A DNA stretch of 64,000 bases, from the NCBI GenBank assembly GCA_045654885.1, contig JAZOOF010000054.1, positions 1-64,000 of the forward strand, read 5' to 3'. The notes under the pieces were generated by a model. It saw nothing but the letters and a program-made list of their open reading frames with translations, was not told where the DNA came from and did no database searches. This DNA is from HGM04593 sp045654885 (GTDB taxonomy: Bacteria > Bacteroidota > Bacteroidia > Bacteroidales > Bacteroidaceae). Both the position numbers and the translations under genes were made by a program. Of the stretch, positions 60,657 through 64,000 are shown piece by piece. Positions within the stretch are counted from its first letter, which is position 1. Every line of letters begins with the position of its first letter.

Positions 60657-62192
60657 ATGAAACGATTGCTATATATCCTTGTTCTGTTGCCTTTAGGCAT
60701 CAATGCCCAAAATATGTATGATGTCTCGTCGCTCTTTGGAAATGACCTTACAGGAACAGCCCGTTATGTGGGTATGGGTGGTTCAATGAGTGCATTGGGT
60801 GCAGATATGTCGACAATGGGTACAAACCCTGCCGGAATGGCCATGTATCGCAGTAATGATGTCTCCATCACGGCTGCGGTGGATGTGAAGACCAACAGGG
60901 CTGACTATGAGGGCTCATTGGTTGAGTCGGGTAATACAAATGCCTTCATCGGCAATGCTGCGATGGTATGCGCCATTGAAGTGGATGACGAATACCTCAA
61001 GTATTTCAATTTCGGTTTGGGATATCGTCAAAAGAACAACCTTGCGGGTGTATTCGAGATGTATGGTGCCTCAAATGGATTCTCGCAACAGTATGTGATG
61101 GAGTATATGTACAGAAACAACATGTTTCAATACGATAATTTGAAGGATTGGATGTACAAGGACTTTGCATACAGCTGGTTGCCATTGCTTGCTGCCGATG
61201 CCGGCCTCTATGATGACAAAGGTAACTTTATTACTGACCCCGATACTGCTCTTTTGTGGGCTCCTGACGAACTTGCCTACTATGAGGAGACACGCGGAGG
61301 GGTGTATACCGTGGATTTCAACCTTGCTGCCAACATATGCGACCGCGTCTATCTGGGTGCAACCCTTGCGGTATCCACAGTCGATTATACCCGCTACACA
61401 GAGTATATCGAAGCGGTGGCAGTCGATAATCCGCTCTGCCAGCCACGCAATATATATATACTTGAGAACAACAGTTATGTCAAAGGCAGTGGCTGCGATT
61501 TGAAACTGGGTGTGATATTACGTCCCTTCAAATATTCACCGTTCAAAGTGGGATTTGCCTTCCATACTCCAACATGGTATAGCCTCAGAGAGTACAGTTC
61601 GGCCGACATTATTGACCCCTACGGAAAGCGTATAAGCACTACTGATAAAATATTGTATGGTGATATGCTCTCAATCCGGAGCAAACTGAGGACTCCATGG
61701 CGCTTGAATGCATCAATGGCCTACACTTTCGGTACTGATGTTGCGCTTAATGCAGAGTATGAGTATGCCGACTATGCAAAGGCTGCGTTTACAAGCAGAG
61801 GTGATGTTTACAGTGCGCAGAATGATGAGATAAAGTATAACATGAAAGCACAGCACACCGTGCGTGTCGGTGCCGAACTGAATGTCGATGGCTTTGCTGC
61901 TCGCTTGGGCTACAACTACATGACGGCTCCGTTTGTGAACGGTGCATATAAGGAGTTGTATAACGCATCCGTTACAGAGACATCAACCGAGTACATGAAC
62001 CGTTTCGACAAGAGTGTCATAACATCCGGTATCGGTTTCCATGGAAAAATGCTCTATTTCGATTTGGCTTATGCGCTTGAGATGCAGAAGGCAGAATTCT
62101 ATCCCTTCTATGATTTTGAGGTTGCCAACCCCGGTGCTGCAGTAACAATGGCCAACCATTCGGTTGTTGCCACACTTGGAATGCGTTTCTGA
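60657..62192 (+). CDS. Outer-membrane beta-barrel protein (FadL/hemin-receptor-like)
   Basis: A 511-residue barrel with a signal peptide (about 1-18, ending INAQ). TARYVGMGGSMSALGADMSTMGTNPAGMAMYRSND near 36-70 is the hallmark N-terminal plug/hatch sequence of the OmpP1/FadL-like family seen in Bacteroidales. A series of amphipathic strands ends with ATLGMRF, the aromatic C terminus typical of barrels. It should pass hydrophobic molecules across the outer membrane; the hemin label often used for relatives is unproven. Confidence 0.82.
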   Translation: MKRLLYILVLLPLGINAQNMYDVSSLFGNDLTGTARYVGMGGSMSALGADMSTMGTNPAGMAMYRSNDVSITAAVDVKTNRADYEGSLVESGNTNAFIGNAAMVCAIEVDDEYLKYFNFGLGYRQKNNLAGVFEMYGASNGFSQQYVMEYMYRNNMFQYDNLKDWMYKDFAYSWLPLLAADAGLYDDKGNFITDPDTALLWAPDELAYYEETRGGVYTVDFNLAANICDRVYLGATLAVSTVDYTRYTEYIEAVAVDNPLCQPRNIYILENNSYVKGSGCDLKLGVILRPFKYSPFKVGFAFHTPTWYSLREYSSADIIDPYGKRISTTDKILYGDMLSIRSKLRTPWRLNASMAYTFGTDVALNAEYEYADYAKAAFTSRGDVYSAQNDEIKYNMKAQHTVRVGAELNVDGFAARLGYNYMTAPFVNGAYKELYNASVTETSTEYMNRFDKSVITSGIGFHGKMLYFDLAYALEMQKAEFYPFYDFEVANPGAAVTMANHSVVATLGMRF

Positions 62193-62228
62193 TTCAGTTT
62201 CAAGCGAAGCGGAAAAGAGATAAAAAAT

Positions 62229-62265
62229 AGAATGACGCATGCATGTGCGTCATTCTGTTTTTATC
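62229..62265. terminator. Bidirectional terminator between convergent genes
   Basis: AGAATGACGCA and TGCGTCATTCT form an 11-bp stem with loop TGCATG, followed by GTTTTTAT on the plus strand and preceded by TAAAAAAT, which gives a T-run on the minus strand. Confidence 0.85.
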
Positions 62266-63325
62266 TCTTCCTGCGCCAGAAGTTGTAGCCTACATACACC
62301 TCAAGAATACCGAAACTGTCTAACATGGACATTTGCTCTTTTTTGTAGTTGAATGTGTGTGATACAAAGGAGGCACCGGTGTAGTATCTGCCGTTGTTGT
62401 AGAGGAGTGCTGCGCGTGATGTCAGGTCGAAATTGATGTCTGTTTTGCGCTTTTCGCTCTCCATGAACCTGTTTGTCTCGAACTTGCAACTGACAGCAGG
62501 GGTAACAGACAGACCGGCAAGGAAATTCTTTGCAAAGGCCCAATTGTATGTGTAGCCCAGGTTGAGGCTGATGTCATTGTATTCCACCTCTTTGAATTTA
62601 AGACTATTGCTCAGTTGCTGTGCAATGGGTGTTTCGAGCATCTCGTGGTCAAAGGTGAATTGCTGGCGGTTGTATCCTGCTCCCAAAATAAGTGAACCGG
62701 CACTCCTGCGCTGTATGGTCGATTGTCCATATGCTGCGGCATACGAGAAGCGCTTGTTGAACGCATAGCAGAGTCCAATACCCATCTGCCTTATACTAAT
62801 GCCGTCAAATTCCTTGTTGTAGTTCTGTAGGGGTGCGCCTTCATTGTGGAAACCGTCAAGTTCCCTTATTTTATACCCGGCATTGTTCTTGCGGTAGAAA
62901 AGGTCGAGCCCGAACCTTGCCGAGTAGAGGCTTGTGTTGAAGTCGAATTCAGGTTTCTTGCCGTTCAGGTTTATGCTGTATCCAACAATTATCCATCGCC
63001 ATCCTACATTCAATGTAAGTTTGTTGCGGCAGTCGGGGGCTATCTCCACTCTCTGTTTGCCGTCTGTCAACGAACTGAGGCTGTAATATTCGTAGCCCAA
63101 TGAGTATTGCGGCATGACTGTGAGGTTGTAGAGATTCATTGCCACGTAAGCTGTGTCGGAGTCATTAAGCACATAGTCTATGAAATCTGCAGTCTTTGTC
63201 GCGGCTCCCTTCAGTTTGTGAAGGAAACTTGCCTGCTTTCCCTCCTGTGCAGTGGCTTGCATGGTGAGTGCCAAGGCTATAATTGCAACGATTGTCTTTG
63301 ATATATAATTTTTAATGCTTCTCAT
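62261..63325 (-). CDS. DUF4421 family protein, probable outer-membrane barrel
   Basis: A 354-residue protein with a signal peptide (about 1-26, ending MQATA). It has FIDYVLNDSDTAYVAMNLYNLTVMPQYSLGYEYY near 48-82 and alternating amphipathic strands to the end (LEVYVGYNFWRRKR), as in DUF4421 proteins. Function unknown. It lies three bases after the oxidoreductase gene and is probably co-transcribed. Confidence 0.75.
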   Translation of the reverse strand: MRSIKNYISKTIVAIIALALTMQATAQEGKQASFLHKLKGAATKTADFIDYVLNDSDTAYVAMNLYNLTVMPQYSLGYEYYSLSSLTDGKQRVEIAPDCRNKLTLNVGWRWIIVGYSINLNGKKPEFDFNTSLYSARFGLDLFYRKNNAGYKIRELDGFHNEGAPLQNYNKEFDGISIRQMGIGLCYAFNKRFSYAAAYGQSTIQRRSAGSLILGAGYNRQQFTFDHEMLETPIAQQLSNSLKFKEVEYNDISLNLGYTYNWAFAKNFLAGLSVTPAVSCKFETNRFMESEKRKTDINFDLTSRAALLYNNGRYYTGASFVSHTFNYKKEQMSMLDSFGILEVYVGYNFWRRKR

Positions 63326-63328
63326 TGC

Positions 63329-64000
63329 TCAGATTATTTTGCCAAGGATTTTGTCGAGTACCCAGTTTGTGGGTGTTGCACTCACACAGTCGCACTCGCA
63401 ATGTCCAATGTGCTGTATATGCTCAACAATGTTGCGTATGAGCGGCAACTGCACATATGGTGGGTTGGGGATGTTGAACTCTTTTGTTCCTTCAACTGTG
63501 CGCAGTTCAATAGGTTCGAAAGTGAATACCGAGAATTTAAGGCATCCCTTGCTGCCGAAAATCTCAATGTGGTCCTCTTTCGATGACTCGTCCGATACAA
63601 AGCACCATGAACCTGAGCCGGGAATACCGCTCTCGAACTTGAAACAGGCGCTCACAGTGTCCTCGGCCTTGTATAGACCTCCGCGGTTGGTGCTGTAGCC
63701 TTCGGCATAGAGTATGCAGCCGAACATCTCCTGCAGCAGGTCAATCTGGTGCGGTGCAAGGTCATAGAAATAGCCACCGCCGGCAATGTCGGGGATTACT
63801 CTCCAAGGGAGGTTTTCGCGATTGTAGTCGAGGTCGCGCGGCGGTACGGCAAAACGTATCTGCACGTTCAGTACATTGCCAATCTGCGGCAACAGTTCCC
63901 TTACCTTCTGGAAATAAGGCAGGTATCTGCGGTAATATGCCACAAAGCAGGGTACACCGGTTTCTCTTGATACTCTGTTTATGCGTGTGCAGTCCTCGTA
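63329..64000 (-). CDS. Gfo/Idh/MocA-family oxidoreductase, 5' end outside window
   Basis: About 223 residues of the C-terminal part are present, and the frame is open to the window edge. AGGGYFYDLAPHQIDLLQEMFG near residue 76 of the visible part contains the GG...D...H motif of the family's catalytic region, followed by a beta-sheet dimerisation domain. The missing N-terminal part should carry the NAD(P)-binding Rossmann fold. These enzymes oxidise or reduce sugars and related compounds; the substrate is unknown. Confidence 0.82.
   Translation of the reverse strand, partial: YEDCTRINRVSRETGVPCFVAYYRRYLPYFQKVRELLPQIGNVLNVQIRFAVPPRDLDYNRENLPWRVIPDIAGGGYFYDLAPHQIDLLQEMFGCILYAEGYSTNRGGLYKAEDTVSACFKFESGIPGSGSWCFVSDESSKEDHIEIFGSKGCLKFSVFTFEPIELRTVEGTKEFNIPNPPYVQLPLIRNIVEHIQHIGHCECDCVSATPTNWVLDKILGKII

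Overview
The window looks like a chromosomal segment of a Bacteroidota bacterium, order Bacteroidales, perhaps a Prevotellaceae-like gut lineage; the family-level guess is weak. Signs are the type IX secretion gene porQ, a TonB-type transducer, DUF4421, DUF349 and DUF3332 proteins, MeaB, a FadL/hemin-receptor-like barrel, and repeated promoters of the Bacteroidetes form TTTG-N19/20-TAnnTTTG. Nearly all sequence is coding, with many ATGA start/stop overlaps.

Layout. 0.6-4.4 kb: a minus-strand cell-wall operon (alpha/beta hydrolase, membrane-anchored MurF-like ligase, Ddl-type ligase). 4.4-5.5 kb: non-coding, with a 266 bp MITE-like element and several dispersed repeats. 5.5-9.4 kb: a secreted multidomain GH31 enzyme with FN3, F5/8C, dockerin and cohesin-like modules. 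9.6-12.1 kb: mutS2. 12.5-24.3 kb: an eleven-gene, one-direction operon ending in one strong terminator. It encodes a DA1-like LIM-metallopeptidase, a TerY-C zinc ribbon protein, a Ser/Thr kinase, two vWA proteins, a PP2C phosphatase, a MORN-repeat protein, a GrpE-like protein, an Hsp70 without lid, and two related membrane proteins (one with a bacterial SH3 domain). It resembles a TerY-P phosphorylation triad (vWA, kinase, PP2C) with added chaperone, protease and membrane parts, and is the strongest candidate here for an undescribed system. Two of its genes carry apparent single-base lesions.

24.4-28.2 kb: a BASS transporter and menA (minus), then a DUF4143 ATPase behind three 33-bp-period operator-like repeats and a HicB-like/XRE protein. 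28.7-33.8 kb: a type II-C CRISPR locus (cas9-cas1-cas2) with a relic one-spacer array and a clearly predicted tracrRNA, complete with promoter and terminator, divergent from cas9. 33.9-48.1 kb: housekeeping genes (DUF349 protein, secreted esterase, mgtE, rsmA, flippase-like membrane protein, pepD, DUF3332 lipoprotein, meaB, 5-formyl-THF cyclo-ligase, and the porQ-cmk-ispH-pfkA operon). 48.4-54.9 kb: tonB-like, then an operon of prenyl synthase, an unknown protein, tatD, DAHP synthase/chorismate mutase, and an iron/cobalamin-type ABC importer lacking an ATPase gene. 55.1-59.2 kb: ilvD-ilvB-ilvN. 59.3-64.0 kb: a repeat-rich secreted protein, an outer-membrane barrel, a DUF4421 protein, and a Gfo/Idh/MocA oxidoreductase cut by the window edge. 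No tRNA or rRNA gene was recognised.

All functions are inferred from sequence motifs read by eye; no database search was possible.
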